From Colletes latitarsis (Eukaryota; Arthropoda; Insecta; Hymenoptera; Colletidae): a stretch of 64,000 nt of DNA. Under the pieces are notes generated by a model. It saw only the letters and a program-made list of their open reading frames with translations, had not been told where the DNA came from and made no database searches. The stretch covers positions 12,666,001 through 12,730,000 of the forward strand of contig NW_027488369.1 in assembly GCF_051014445.1 (NCBI RefSeq), written 5' to 3'. Made by a program: the position numbers and the translations under genes. This document shows positions 31,746-48,100 of the stretch, piece by piece (the first letter of the stretch is position 1; each line of letters starts with the position of its first letter).

Positions 31746-34700
31746 TCAGGCTCATACATTCGCATTCTTCACATACTTGTTGAACTGATCCTGGGTTTTT
31801 TCTGGTTTGAATCACGTAGTAATGTGGTACCACACTGAAACGGTCAATTAAACCTGGTTTCGATCAATATTTTAGAGGATAACGCAAGATAGGTCTGGGA
31901 TAGGTCTGGGATTTGACCTCATCAGACTCATACTTTCGCACACTTCACATACACGTTGAACAGATCCTGGGTTATTTTCTGGTTTGGATCACATAGTAAT
32001 GTGGTACCACACTGAAACAGTCGATTAAAGCTGGTTTCGATCAATATTTTAGAGGATAACGCATGTTAGGTCTAGGTTAGCCCTGGGAATTTCACTCATC
32101 AGACTCATACTTTCGCATTCTTCACATACTTGTTGAACTGATCCTAGGTTTTTTCTGGTTTGGATCACGTAGTAATGTGGTACCACACTGAAACAGTCGA
32201 CTAAACCTGGCTTCGATCAATATTTTAGTGGATAACGCATGTTAGGTCTATGTTAGCCCTGGAATTCTCACTCATCAGACTCATACTTTCGCATTCTTCA
32301 CATACTTGTTGAACTGATCCTTGGTTTTTTCTGGTTTGGATCCCGTAGTAATGTGGTACCGCACTGAAATAGTCGATTAAACCTGGTTTCGATCAATATT
32401 TTAGAGGATAACGCAAGTTATGTCTGGGATAGGTCTGGGATTTGACCTCATCAGACTCACATACTTTCGCACACTTCACATACTCCTTGAACAGATCCTG
32501 GGTTATTTTCTGATTTGGATCACATAGTAATGTGGTACCACACTGAAACAGTCGATTAAACCTGGTTTCGATCAATATTTTAGAGGATAACGCAAGTTAG
32601 GTCTGGGATAGGTCTGGGATTTGACCTCATCAGACTCATACTTTCGCACACATCACATACTCCTTGAACAGATCCTGGGTTATTTTCTGGTTTGGATCAC
32701 GTAGTAATGTGGTACCACACTGAAACTGTCGATTAAACCAGACTTCGATCAATATTTTAGAGGATAACGCATGTTAGGTCTGGGATAGGTCTGGGATTTG
32801 ACCTCATCAGACTCATACTTTCGCACACTTCACATACTCGTTGAACAGATCCTGGGTTTTTTCTGGTTTGGATCACGTAGTAATGTGGTACCACACTGAA
32901 ACAGTCGATTAAACCTGGTTCCGATCAATATTTTAGGGGATAACGCATGTTAGGTCTAGGTTAGCCCTGTGATTTTCACTCATCAGACTCATTCTTTCGC
33001 ATATTTCTCATACTTGATGGCTTGATCCTGGGCTTTTTCTGGATTGCATCACGTAGTAATGTAGTACCACACTGAAACAGTCAATGAAACCTGGTTGCCA
33101 TCAATATTTTAGAGGAAAACGCAAGTTACGTCTGGGATAGGTCTAGGATTTGCCCTCATCCGGCTCTTACTTTCGCATATTTCTCATACTTCATGGCTAG
33201 ATCCAGGGCTATTTCCGGATTGGATCACGTAGTAAAGTGGTACCACACTGAAACATTCAATGAAACCTGGTCTGGATAAATATTTTAGAGGATAACGCAT
33301 CTTAGGTCTGGGTTAGGTCTAAGATTTGCCCTCATCGGGCTCACAGTTTCGCGTTTTTCACATACTTGTTGAACAGATCATGGGTTTTTTCTGGATTGGA
33401 TCACGTAGTAATGTGGTACCACACTGAAACATTCAATTAAACCTGGTCTTGATAAATATTTTAGAGGATAACGCATGTTAGGTATGGGTTAGGTCTAGGA
33501 TTTGCCCTCATCAGGCTCATACTTTCGCATATTTCTCATACTTCAACGCTAGATCCTGGGCTGTTTCTGGATTGTATCACGTAGTAATGTGGTACCACGC
33601 TGAAACAGTCAATTAAACCTGGTTTCGATCAATATTTTAGAGGATAACGCAAGTTAGGTCTGGGATAGGTCCGGGATTTGACCTCATCAGACTCATACTT
33701 TCGCACCCTTCACATACTCGTTGAACAGATCCTGGGTTATTTTCTGGTTTGGATCACATAGTAATGTGGTACCACACTTAAACTGTCGATTAAACCAGGT
33801 TTCAATCAATATTTTTGAGGATAACGCATGTTAGGTCTAGGTTAGGCCTGGGATTTTCACTCATCAGATTCATACTTTCGCATTCTTCACATACTTGTTG
33901 AACGGATCCTGGGTTTTTTCTGGTTTGGATCACGTAGTAATGTGGGACAACACTGAAACAGTCAATTTAACCTGGTTTCGATCAATATTTTAGAGAATAA
34001 TTCATGTTAGGTGTAGGTTAGGTCTGGGATTTGCTCTTATCAGGCTCATTCTTTCGCATATTTCTCATACTTGATGGCTAGATCCTGGGCTTTATCTGGA
34101 TTGTATAACGTAGTAATGAAGTACAACACTGAAACTGTCGATTAAACCTGGTTTCGATCAATATTTTAGAGGATAACGCGAGTTAGGTCTGGGATAGGTC
34201 TGGGATTTGACCTCATCAGACTCATACTTTCGCATCCTTCACATACTTGTTGAACGGATCCTGGGTATTTTCTGGTTTGGATCACGTAGTAATGTGGTAC
34301 CACACTGAAACAGTCGACTAAACCAGGTTCCGATCAATATTTTAGAGGATAACGCATGTTAGGTCTAGGTTAGCCCTGGGATTTTCACTCATCAGACTCA
34401 TTCTTTCGCATTCTTCACATACTTGTTGAACGGATCCTGGGTTTTTTCTGGTTTGGATCACGTAGTAATGTGGTACCACACTGAAACAGTCGATTAAACC
34501 TGGTTTCGATCAATATTTTAGAGGATAACGCAAGTTAGGTCTGGGATAGGTCTGGGATTTGACCTCATCAGACTCATACTTTCGCACACTTCACATACTC
34601 CTTGAACAGATCCTGGGTTATTTTCTGGTTTGGATCACATAGTAATGTGGTACCACACTGATACAGTCGATTAAACCAGGTTTCGATCAATATTTTGGAG

Positions 34701-37700
34701 GATAACGCATGTTAGGCCTAGGTTAGGCCTGGGATTTGCCCTCATCAGGCTCATACTCTCGCATATTTCTCATACTTCATGGCTAGATCCTGGGCTGTTT
34801 CTGGATTGTTTCACGTAGTAATGTGGTACCACGCTGAAACAGTCAATTAAACCTGGTTTCGATCAATATTTTAGAGGATAACGCATGTTAGGTCTAGGAT
34901 AGCCCTGGGATTTTCACTCATCAGACTCATACTTTCGCATCCTTCACATACTTGTTGAACGGATCCTGGGTATTTTCTGGTTTGGATCACGTAGTAATGT
35001 GGTACCACACTGAAACGGTCAATTAAACCTGGTTTCGATCAATATTTTAGAGGATAACACATGTTAGGTCTAGGTTAGCCCTGGGAATTTCACTCATCAG
35101 ACTCATACTATCGCATTCTTCACATACTTGTTGAACTGATCCTGGGTTTTTTCTGGTTTGGATCACGTAGTAATGTGGTACCACACTGAAACGGTCAATT
35201 AAACCTGGTTTCGATCAATATTTTAGAGGATAACGCAAGTTACGTCTGGGATAGGTCTAGGATTTGCCCTCATCCGGCTCTTACTTTCGCATATTTCTCA
35301 TACTTCATGGCTAGATCCTGGGCTATTTCCGGATTGGAACACGTAGTTAAGTGGTACCACACTGAAACATTCAATGAAACCTGGTCTGGATAAATATTTT
35401 AGAGGATAACGCATCTTAGGTCTGGGTTAGGTCTAAGATTTGCCCTCATCAGGCTCACAGTTTCGCGTTTTCCACATGCTTGTTGAACAGATCATGGGTT
35501 TTTTCTGGTTTGGGTCACGTAGTAGTGTGATACCACACTGAAACAGTCGATTAAACCTCGCTTCGATCAATATTTTAGTGGATAGCGCATGTTACGTCTA
35601 GGTTAGCACTGGGATTTTCACTCATCAGACTCATACTTTCGCATTCTTCACATACTTGTTGAACTGATCCTCGGTTTTTTCTGGTTTGGATCACGTAGTA
35701 ATGTGGTACCACACTGAAACAGTCGATTAAACCTGGTCTCGATCAATATTTTAGAGAATAATTCATGTTAGGTCTAGGTTAGGTCTGGGATTTGCACTCA
35801 TGAGGCTCATTCTTTCGCATATTTCTCATACTTGATGGCTAGACCCTGGGCTTTTTCTGGATTGCATCACGTAGTAATGAAGTACAACACTGAAACAGTC
35901 AATTAAACCTGCTTTCCATCAATATCTTAGAGGACAACGCACGTTAGGTCTGGGATATGTCTGGGATTTGCCTTCATCAGGCTCATACTTTCGCGTTTTT
36001 CACATACTCGTTGAACAGATCCTGGTTTTTTTCTGGTTTGGATCACGTAGTAATGTGGTACCACACTGAAACAGTCGATTAAACCTGGTCTCGATCAATA
36101 TTTTAGAGAATAATTCATGTTAGGTCTAGGTTAGGTCTGGGATTTGCTCTCATGAGGCTCATTCTTTCGCATATTTCTCATACTTGATGGCTAGACCCTG
36201 GGCTTTTTCTGGATTGCATCACGTAGTAATGTGGTACCACACTGAAACAGTCGATTAAACCTGGTTTCGATCAATATTTTGGAGGACAACGCAAGTTAGG
36301 TCTAGGTTAGCCCTGGGATTTTCACTCATCAGACTCATACTTTCGCATTCTTCACATACTTGTTGAACGGATCCTGGGTTTTTTCTGGTTTGGATCACGT
36401 AGTAATGTGGGACCACACTGAAACAGTCAATTAAACCTGGTTTCGATCAATATTTTTGAGGAAAACGCAAGTTAAGTCTGGGATAGGTCTGGGATTTGCT
36501 CTCATCAGGCTCATTCTTTCGCATATTTCTCATACTTGATGGCTAGATCCTGGGTTATTTTCTGGTTTGGATCACATAGTAATGTGGTACCACACTGAAA
36601 CAGTCGATTAAACCAGGTTTCGATCAATATTTTAGAGTATAACTCATGTTAGGTCTAGGTTAGGCCTGGGATTTTCTCTGATCAGACTCATACTTTCGCA
36701 TTCTTCACATACTTATAAACGGATCCTGGGTTTTTTCTGGTTTGGATCACGTAGTAATGTGGTACCACACTGAAACAGTCGATTAGACCTGGTTTCGATC
36801 AATATTTTAGACGATAACACAAGTTAAGTCTGGGATTGGTCTGGGATTTGACCTCATCAGACTCATACTTTCGCACCCTTCACATACTCGTTGAACGGAT
36901 CCTGGGTTTTTTCTGGTTTGGATCACGTAGTAATGTGGGACCACACTGAAACAATCAATTAAACCTGGTCTTGATAAATATTTTAGAGGATAACGCATGT
37001 TAGGTCTGGGTTAGGTCTAGGATTTGCCCTCATCAGGCTCATACTTTCGCGTATTTCTCATACCTCATGGCTAGATCCTGGGCTGTTTCTGGATTGTATC
37101 ACGTAGTAATGTGGTACCACGCTGAAACAGTCAATTAAACCTGGTTTCGATCAATACTTTAGAGGATAACGCATGTTAGGTCTAGGATAGGTCTGGGATT
37201 TGCTGTCATCAGGCTCATTCTTTCGCATATTTCTCATGCTTGATGGCTAGATCCTGGGCTTTGTCTAGATTGCACCACGTAGTAATGTAGTACCACACTG
37301 AAACGGTCAATTAAACCTGGTTTCGATCAATATTTTAGAGGATAACACATGTTAGGTCTAGGTTAGCCCTGGGAATTTCACTCATCAGACTCATACTTTC
37401 GCATTCTTCACATACTTGTTGAACTGATCCTGGGTTTTTTCTGGTTTGGATCACGTAGTAATGTGGTACCACACTGAAACGGTCAATTAAACCTGGTTTC
37501 GATCAATATTTTAGAGGATAACGCAAGTTACGTCTGGGATAGGTCTAGGATTTGCCCTCATCCGGCTCTTACTTTCGCATATTTCTCATACTTCATGGCT
37601 AGATCCTGGGCTATTTCCGGATTGGATCACGTAGTACAGTGGTACCACACTGAAACATTCAATGAAACCTGGTCTGGATAAATATTTTAGAGGATAACGC

Positions 37701-40700
37701 ATCTTAGGTCTGGGTTAGGTCTAAGATTTGCCCTCATCAGGCTCACATTTTCGCGTTTTTCACATACTTGTTGAACAGATCATGGGTTTTTTCTGGATTG
37801 GATCACGTAGTAATGTGGTACCACACTGAAACATTCAATTAAACCTGGTCTTGATAAATATTTTAGAGGATAACGCATGTTAGGTTTGGGTTAGGTCTAG
37901 GATTTGCCCTCATCAGGCTCATACTTTCGCATATTTCTCATACTTCAACGCTAGATCCTGGGCTGTTTCTGGATTGTATCACGTAGTAATGTGGTACCAC
38001 GCTGAAACAGTCAATTAAACCTGGTTTCGATCAATATTTTAGAGGATAACGCAAGTTAGGTCTGGGATAGGTCTGAGATTCGCCCTAATCAGGCTCATAC
38101 TTTCGCGTTTTTCACGTACTTGTTGAACTGATCCTGGGTTTTTTCTGGTTTGGATCACGTAGTAATGTGGTACCACACTGAAACAGTCGATTAAACCTGG
38201 TTTCGATCAATATTTTAGAGAATAATTCATGTTAGGTGTAGGTTAGGTCTGGGATTTGCTCTTATCAGGCTCATTCTTTCGCATATTTCTCATACTTGAT
38301 GGCTAGATCCTGGGCTTTATCTGGATTGTATAACGTAGTAATGAAGTACAACACTGAAACAGTCGATTAAACCTGGTTTCGATCAATATTTTAGAGGATA
38401 ACGCAAGTTAGGTCTGGGATAGGTCTGGGATTTGACCTCATCAGACTCATACTTTCGCACCCTTCACATACTCGTTGAACAGATCCTGGGTTATTTTCTG
38501 GTTTGGATCACATAGTAATGTGGTACCACACTTAAACTGTCGATTAAACCAGGTTTCAATCAATATTTTTGAGGATAACGCATGTTAGGTCTAGGTTAGG
38601 CCTGGGATTTTCACTCATCAGACTCATACTTTCGCATTCTTCACATACTTGTTGAACGGATCCTGGGTTTTTTCTGGTTTGGATCACGTAGTAATGTGGG
38701 ACAACACTGAAACAGTCAATTTAACCTGGTTTCGATCAATATTTTAGAGAATAATTCATGTTAGGTGTAGGTTAGGTCTGGGATTTGCTCTTATCAGGCT
38801 CATTCTTTCGCATATTTCTCATACTTGATGGCTAGATCCTGGGCTTTATCTGGATTGTATAACGTAGTAATAAAGTACAACACTGAAACAGTCGATTAAA
38901 CCTGGTTTCGATCAATATTTTAGAGGATAACGCAAGTTAGGTCTGGGATAGGTCTGGGATTTGACCTCATCAGACTCATACTTTCGCACACTTCACATAC
39001 TCGTTGAACAGATCCTGGGTTATTTTCTGGTTTGGATCACATAGTAATGTGGTCCCACACTGAAGCAGTCGATTAAACCAGGTTTCGATCAATATTTTAG
39101 AGGATAACGCAAGTTAGGTCTGGGATAGGTCTGGGATTTGACCTCATCAGACTCATACTTTCGCATTCTTCACATACTTTTTGAACGGATCCTGGGTTTT
39201 TTCTGGTTTGGATCACGTAGTAATGTGGGACCACACTGAAACAGTCAATTAAACCTGGTTTCGATCAATATTTAGAGAATAATTCATGTTAGGTCTACGT
39301 TAGGTCTGGGATTTACTCTCATCAGGCTCATTCTTTCGCATATTACTGATACTTGACGGCTAGATCCTGGGCTTTTTCTGGATTGGATCACGTAGTAATG
39401 TGGGACCACACTGAAACAATCAATTAAACCTGGTTTTGATAAATATCTTAGAGGATAGCGCATGTTAGGTCTGGGATAGGTCTGGGATTTGCCCTCATCA
39501 GACTCATACTTTCGCACACTTCACATACTCATTGAACAGATCCTGGGTTATTTTCTGGTTTGGATCACATTGTAATGTGGTACCACACTGAAACAGTCGA
39601 TTAAACCAGGTTTCGATCAATACTTTTGAGGATAACGCATGTTAGGTCTGGGTTAGGTCTAGGATTTGCTCTCGTCAGGCTCATACTTTCGCATATATCC
39701 CATACTTCATGGCTAGATCCTGGGCTATTTCTGGATTGGATCACGTAGTAATGTGGTACCACACTGAAACATTCAATTAAACCTGGTCTTGATAAATATT
39801 TTAGAGGATAACGCATGTTAGGTTTGGGTTAGGTCTAGGATTTGCCCTCATCGGGCTCATACTTTCACATATTTCTCATACATGTTGAACTGATCCTGGG
39901 TTTTTTCTGGTTTGAATCACGTAGTAATGTGGTACCACACTGAAACGGTCAATTAAACCTGGTTTCGATCAATATTTTAGATGATAACGCAAGTTAGGTC
40001 TGGGATAGGTCTGGGATTTTACCTCATCAGACTCATACTTTCGCACACTTCACATACACGTTGCACAGATCCTGGGTTATTTTCTGGTTTGGATCACGTA
40101 GTAATGTGGTACCACACTGAAACAGTCGACTAAACAAGGTTTCGATCAATATTTTAGAGGATAACGCATGTTAGATCTAGGTTAGGTCTGGGATTTTCAC
40201 TCATCAGACTCATTCTTTCGCATTCTTCACATACTTGTTGAACAGATACTGGGTTTTTTCTGGTTTGGATCACGTAGTAAAGTGGTACCACACTGAAACA
40301 GTCGATTAAACCTGGTTTCGATCAATATTTTAGAGGATAACGCAAGTTAGGTCTTGGATAGGTCTGGGATTTGACCTCATCAGACTCATACTTTCGCACA
40401 CTTCACATACTCCTTGAACAGATCCTGGGTTATTTTCTGGTTTGGATCACGTAGTAATGTGGTACCACACTGAAACGGTCAATTAAACCTGGTTTCGATC
40501 AATATTTTAGAGGATAACGCAAGTTACGTCTGGGATAGGTCTAGGATTTGCCCTCATCCGGCTCTTACTTTCGCATATTTCTCATACTTCATGGCTAGAT
40601 CCTGGGCTATTTCCGGATTGGATCACGTAGTAAAGTGGTACCACACTGAAACATTCAATGAAACCTGGTCTGGATAAATATTTTAGAGGATAACGCATCT

Positions 40701-43159
40701 TAGGTCTGGGTTAGGTCTAAGATTTGCCCTCATCAGGCTCACAGTTTCGCGTTTTTCACATGCTTGTTGAACAGATCATGGGTTTTTTCTGGTTTGGGTC
40801 ACGTAGTAGTGTGATACCACACTGAAACAGTCGATTAAACCTGGCTTCGATCAATATTTTAGTGGATAGCGCATGTTAGGTCTAGGTTAGCACTGGGATT
40901 TTCACTCATCAGACTCATACTTTCGCATTCTTCACATACTTGTTGAACTGATCCTGGGTTTTTTCTGGTTTGGATCACGTAGTAATGTGGTACCACACTG
41001 AAACAGTCGATTAAACCTGGTTTCGATCAATATTTTAGAGGACAACGCAAGTTAGGTCTAGGTTAGCCCTGGGATTTTCACTCATCAGACTCATACTTTC
41101 GCATTCTTCACATACTTGTTGAACTGATCCTCGGTTTTTTCTGGTTTGGATCACGTAGTAATGTGGTACCACACTGAAACAGTAGATTAAACCTGGTCTC
41201 GATCAATATTTTAGAGAATAATTCATGTTAGGTCTAGGTTAGGTCTGGGATTTGCTCTCATGGGTCTCATTCTTTCGCATATTTCTCATACTTGATGGCT
41301 AGACCCTGGGCTTTTTCTGGATTGCATCACGTAGTAATGAAGTACAACACTGAAACAGTCAATTAAACCTGCTTTCCATCAATATCTTAGAGGACAACGC
41401 AAGTTAGGTCTGGGATATGTCTGGGATTTGCCCTCATCAGGCTCATACTTTCGCACACTTCACATACTCCTTGAACAGATCCTGGGTTATTTTCTGGTTT
41501 GGATCACGTAGTAATGTGGTACCACACTGAAACGGTCAATTAAACCTGGTTTCGATCAATATTTTTGAGGAAAACGCAAGTTAAGTCTGGGATAGGTCTG
41601 GGATTTGCTCTCATCAGGCTCATTCTTTCGCATATTTCTCATGCTTGATGGCTAGATCCTGGGTTATTTTCTGGTTTGGATCACATAGTAATGTGTTACC
41701 ACACTGAAACAGTCGATTAAACCAGGTTTCGATCAATATTTTAGAGTATAACTCATGTTGGGTCTAGGTTAGGCCTGGGATTTTCTCTGATCAGACTCAT
41801 ACTTTCGCATTCTTCACATACTTGTAAACGGATCCTGGGTTTTTTCTGGTTTGGATCACGTAGTAATGTGGTACCACACTGAAACAGTCGATTAAACCTG
41901 GTTTCGATCAATATTTTAGACGATAACACAAGTTAAGTCTGGGATTGGTCTGGGATTTGACCTCATCAGACTCATACTTTCGCACACTTCACATACTCGT
42001 TGAACAGATCCTGGGTTATTTTCTGGTTTGTATCACATAGTAATGTGGTACCACACTGAAACAGTCGATTAAACCTGGTTTCGATCAATATTTTTGAGGA
42101 TAACGCATGTTAGGTCTAGGTTAGCCCTGGGAATTTCACTCATCAGACTCATACTTTCGCATTCTTCACATACTTGTTGAACTGATCCTGGGTTTTTTCT
42201 GGTTTGGATCACGTAGTAATGTGGTACCACACTGAAACAGTCGATTAAACCTGGTTTCGATCAATATTTTAGAGGATAACGCATGTTAGATCTAGGTTAG
42301 GTCTGGGATTTTCACTCATCAGACTCATTCTTTCGCATTCTTCACATACTTGTTGAACAGATCCTGGGTTTTTTCTGGTTTGGATCACGTAGTAAAGTGG
42401 TACCACACTGAAACAGTCGATTAAACCTGGTTTCGATCAATATTTTAGAGGATAACGCAAGTTAGGTCTGGGATAGGTCTGGGATTTGACCTCATCAGAC
42501 TCATACTTTCGCACACTTCACATACTCCTTGAACAGATCCTGGGTTATTTTCTGGTTTGGATCACGTAGTAATGTGGTACCACACTGAAACGGTCAATTA
42601 AACCTGGATTCGATCAATATTTTAGAGGATAACGCAAGTTACGTCTGGGATAGGTCTAGGATTTGCCCTCATCCGGCTCTTACTTTCGCATATTTCTCAT
42701 ACTTCATGGCTAGATCCTGGGTTATTTTCTGGTTTGGATCACGTAGTAATGTGGTACCACACTGAAACAGTCGATTAAACCTGGTTTCGATCAATATTTT
42801 AGAGGATAACGCATGTTAGATCTAGGTTAGGTCTGGGATTTTCACTCATCAGACTCATTCTTTCGCATTCTTCACATACTTGTTGAACAGATCCTGGGTT
42901 TTTTCTGGTTTGGATCACGTAGTAAAGTGGTACCACACTGAAACATTCGATTAAACCTGGTTTCGATCAATATTTTAGAGGATAACGCAAGTTAGGTCTG
43001 GGATAGGTCTGGGATTTGACCTCATCAGACTCATACTTTCGCACACTTCACATACTCCTTGAACAGATCCTGGGTTATTTTCTGGTTTGGATCACGTAGT
43101 AATGTGGTACCACACTGAAACGGTCAATTAAACCTGGTTTCGATCAATATTTTAGAGGA

Positions 43160-45195
43160 TAACGCAAGTTAGGTCTGGGATATGTCTGGGATTTGCCCTC
43201 ATCAGGCTCATACTTTCGCGTTTTTCACATACTCGTTGAACAGATCCTGGGTTATTTTCTGGTTTGGATCACATAGTAATGTGGTACCACTCTGAAACAG
43301 TCGATTAAACCAGGTTTCGATCAATATTTTTGAGGATAACGTATGTTAGGTCTAGGTTAGGCCTGGGATTTTCACTAATCAGACTCATACTTTCGCATTC
43401 TTCACATACTTGTTGAACGGATCCTGGGTTTTTTCTGGTTTGGATCACGTAGTAATGTGGGACCACACTGAAACAGTCAATTAAACCTGGTTTCGATCAA
43501 TATTTTTGAGGAAAACGCAAGTTAAGTCTGGGATAGGTCTGGGATTTGCTCTCATCAGGCTCATTCTTTCGCATATTTCTCATGCTTGATGGCTAGATCC
43601 TGGGTTATTTTCTGGTTTGGATCACATAGTAATGTGTTACCACACTGAAACAGTCGATTAAACCAGGTTTCGATCAATATTTTAGAGTATAACTCTTGTT
43701 AGGTCTAGGTTAGGCCTGGGATTTTCTCTGATCAGACTCATACTTTCGCATTCTTCACATACTTGTAAACGGATCCTGGGTTTTTTCTGGTTTGGATCAC
43801 GTAGTAATGTGGTACCACACTGAAACAGTCGATTAAACCTGGTTTCGATCAATATTTTAGACGATAACACAAGTTAAGTCTGGGATTGGTCTGGGATTTG
43901 ACCTCATCAGACTCATACTTTCGCACACTTCACATACTCGTTGAACAGATCCTGGGATATTTTCTGGTTTGCATCACATAGTAATGTGGTACCACACTGA
44001 AACAGTCGATTAAACCTGGTTTCGATCAATATTTTTGAGGATAACGCATGTTAGGTCTGGGTTAGGCCGGGGATTTTCTCTCATCAGACACATACTTTCG
44101 CATTCTTCACATACTTGTTGAACGGATCCTGGGTTTTTACTGGTTTGGATCGTGTAGTAATGTGGTACCACACTGAAACATTCAATTAAACCTGGTCTTG
44201 ATAAATATTTTAGAGGATAACGCATGTTAGGGCTGGGTTAGGTCTGGGATTTTCACTCATCAGACTCATACTTTCGCATTCTTCACATACATGTTGAACG
44301 GATCCTGGGTTTTTTCTGGTTTGGATCACGTAGTAATGTGGGACCACACTGAAACAATCAAATAAACCTGGTCTTGATAAATATTTTAGAGGGTAACGCA
44401 TGTTAGGTCTGGGTTAGGTCTAGGATTTGCCCTCATCAGGCTCATACTTTCGCATATTTCTCATACTTCATGGCTAGATCCTGGGCTGTTTCTGGATTGT
44501 ATCACGTAGTAATGTGGTACCACGCTGAAACAGTCAATTAAACCTGGTTTCGATCAATACTTTAGAGGATAACGCATGTTAGGTCTAGGATAGGTCTGGG
44601 ATTTGCTGTCATCAGGCTCATTCTTTCGCATATTTCTCATGCTTGATGGCTAGATCCTGGGCTTTGTCTAGATTGCACCACGTAGTAATGTAGTACCACA
44701 CTGAAACGGTCAATTAATCCTGGTTTCGATCAATATTTTAGAGGATAACACATGTTAGGTGTAGGTTTGCCCTGGGAATTTCACTCATCAGACTCATACT
44801 TTCGCATTCTTCACATACTCCTTGAACAGATCCTGGGTTATTTTCTGGTTTGGATCACGTAGTAGTGTGGTACCACACTGAAACGGTCAATTAAACCTGG
44901 TTTCGATCAATATTTTAGAGGATAACGCAAGTTACGTCTGGGATAGGTCTAGGATTTGCTCTCATCCGGCTCTTACTTTCGCATATTTCTCATACTTCAT
45001 GGCTAGATCCTGGGCTATTTCCGGATTGGATCACGTAGTAAAGTGGTACCACACTGAAACATTCAATGAAACCTGGTCTGGATAAATATTTTAGAGGATA
45101 ACGCATCTTAGGTCTGGGTTAGGTCTAAGATTTGCCCTCATCAGGCTCACAGTTTCGCGTTTTTCACATGCTTGTTGAACAGATCATGGGTTTTT
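43160..45195. repeat. Satellite block recurring 4,583 bp downstream (26-monomer spacing)
   Basis: Matches 47743-49778 at an offset of 4,583 (GTCTGGGATATG at 43173 and 47756; the TATAACTCTTGTTAGG variant at 43688 and 48271). Within the block near 44816 one monomer differs (CATACTCCTTG versus CATACTTGTTG), a patchy exchange. Confidence 0.75.
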
Positions 45196-48100
45196 TCTGG
45201 TTTGGGTCACGTAGTAGTGTGATACCACACTGAAACAGTCGATTAAACCTGGCTTCGATCAATATTTTAGTGGACAACGCAAGTTAGGTCTAGGTTAGCC
45301 CTGGGATTTTCACTCATCAGACTCATGCTTTCGCATTCTTCACATACTTGTTGAACTGATCCTCGGTTTTTTCTGGTTTGGATCACGTAGTAATGTGGTA
45401 CCACACTGAAACATTCAATTAAACCTGGTCTTGATAAATATTTTAGAGGATAACGCATGTTAGGGCTGGGTTAGGTCTGGGATTTTCACTCATCAGACTC
45501 ATACTTTCGCATTCTTCACATACTTGTTGAACTGATCCTGGGTTTTTTCTGGTATGGATCACGTAGTAATGTGGTACCACACTGAAACAGTCGATTAAAC
45601 CTGGTTTCGATCATTATTTTAGAGGACAACGCAAGTTAGGTCTAGGTTAGCCCTGGGATTTTCACTCATCAGACTCATACTTTCGCATTCTTCACATACT
45701 TGTTGAACTGATCCTCGGTTTTTTCTGGTTTGGATCACGTAGTAATGTGGTACCACACTGAAACAGTAGATTAAACCTGGTCTCGATCAATATTTTAGAG
45801 AATAATTCATGTTAGGTCTAGGTTAGGTCTGGGATTTGCTCTCATGAGGCTCATTCTTTCGCATATTTCTCATACTTGATGGCTAGACCCTGGGCTTTTT
45901 CTGGATTGCATCACGTAGTAATGAAGTACAACACTGAAACAGTCAATTAAACCTGCTTTCCATCAATATCTTAGAGGACAACGCAAGTTAGGTCTGGGAT
46001 ATGTCTGGGATTTGCCCTCATCAGGCTCATACTTTCGCACACTTCACATACTCCTTGAACAGATCCTGGGTTATTTTCTGGTTTGGATCACGTAGTAATG
46101 TGGTACCACACTGAAACGGTCAATTAAACCTGGTTTCGATCAATATTTTTGAGGAAAACGCAAGTTAAGTCTGGGATAGGTCTGGGATTTGCTCTCATCA
46201 GGCTCATTCTTTCGCATATTTCTCATGCTTGATGGCTAGATCCTGGGTTATTTTCTGGTTTGGATCACACAGTAATGTGTTACCACACTGAAACAGTCGA
46301 TTAAACCAGGTTTCGATCAATATTTTAGAGTATAACTCATGTTAGGTCTAGGTTAGGCCTGGGATTTTCTCTGATCAGACTCATACTTTCGCATTCTTCA
46401 CATACTTGTAAACGGATCCTGGGTTTTTTCTGGTTTGGATCACGTAGTAATGTGGTACCACACTGAAACAGTCGATTAAACCTGGTTTCGATCAATATTT
46501 TAGACGATAACACAAGTTAAGTCTGGGATTGGTCTGGGATTTGACCTCATCAGACTCATACTTTCGCACACTTCACATACTCGTTGAACAGATCCTGGGT
46601 TATTTTCTGGTTTGTATCACATAGTAATGTGGTACCACACTGAAACAGTCGATTAAACCTGGTTTCGATCAATATTTTTGAGGATAACGCATGTTAGGTC
46701 TAGGTTAGCCCTGGGAATTTCACTCATCAGACTCATACTTTCGCATTCTTCACATACTTGTTGAACTGATCCTGGGTTTTTTCTGGTTTGGATCACGTAG
46801 TAATGTGGTACCACACTGAAACAGTCGATTAAACCTGGTTTCGATCAATATTTTAGAGGATAACGCATGTTAGATCTAGGTTAGGTCTGGGATTTTCACT
46901 CATCAGACTCATTCTTTCGCATTCTTCACATACTTGTTGAACAGATCCTGGGTTTTTTCTGGTTTGGATCACGTAGTAAAGTGGTACCACACTGAAACAG
47001 TCGATTAAACCTGGTTTCGATCAATATTTTAGAGGATAACGCAAGTTAGGTCTGGGATAGGTCTGGGATTTGACCTCATCAGACTCATACTTTCGCACAC
47101 TTCACATACTCCTTGAACAGATCCTGGGTTATTTTCTGGTTTGGATCACGTAGTAATGTGGTACCACACTGAAACGGTCAATTAAACCTGGTTTCGATCA
47201 ATATTTTAGAGGATAACGCAAGTTACGTCTGGGATAGGTCTAGGATTTGCCCTCATCCGGCTCTTACTTTCGCATATTTCTCATACTTCATGGCTAGATC
47301 CTGGGTTATTTTCTGGTTTGGATCACGTAGTAATGTGGTACCACACTGAAACAGTCGACTAAACAAGGTTTCGATCAATATTTTAGAGGATAACGCATGT
47401 TAGATCTAGGTTAGGTCTGGGATTTTCACTCATCAGACTCATTTTTTCGCATTCTTCACATACTTGTTGAACAGATCCTGGGTTTTTTCTGGTTTGGATC
47501 ACGTACTAAAGTGGTACCACACTGAAACAGTAGATTAAACCTGGTCTCGATCAATATTTTAGAGAATAATACATGTTAGGTCTAGGTTAGGTCTGGGATT
47601 TGCTCTCATGAGGCTCATTCTTTCGCATATTTCTCATACTTGATGGCTAGACCCTGGGCTTTTTCTGGATTGCATCACGTAGTAATGAAGTACAACACTG
47701 AAACAGTCAATTAAACCTGCTTTCCATCAATATCTTAGAGGACAACGCAAGTTAGGTCTGGGATATGTCTGGGATTTGCCCTCATCAGGCTCATACTTTC
47801 GCGTTTTTCACATACTCGTTGAACAGATCCTGGGTTATTTTCTGGTTTGGATCACATAGTAATGTGGTACCACACTGAAACAGTCGATTAAACCAGGTTT
47901 CGATCAATATATTTGAGGATAACGTATGTTAGGTCTAGGTTAGGCCTGGGATTTTCACTAATCAGACTCATGCTTTCGCATTCTTCACATACTTGTTGAA
48001 CGGATCCTGGGTTTTTTCTGGTTTGGATCACGTAGTAATGTGGGGCCACACTGAAACAGTCAATTAAACCTGGTTTCGATCAATATTTTTGAGGAAAACG

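Noticed and set aside
39284..39517. Many minus-strand open frames of 60-86 codons across the satellite, all giving similar peptides
   Set aside because: They are the same monomer read repeatedly. A 176-bp unit is not a multiple of three, so the frame shifts every monomer and no longer protein can be maintained; there is no sign of coding constraint.
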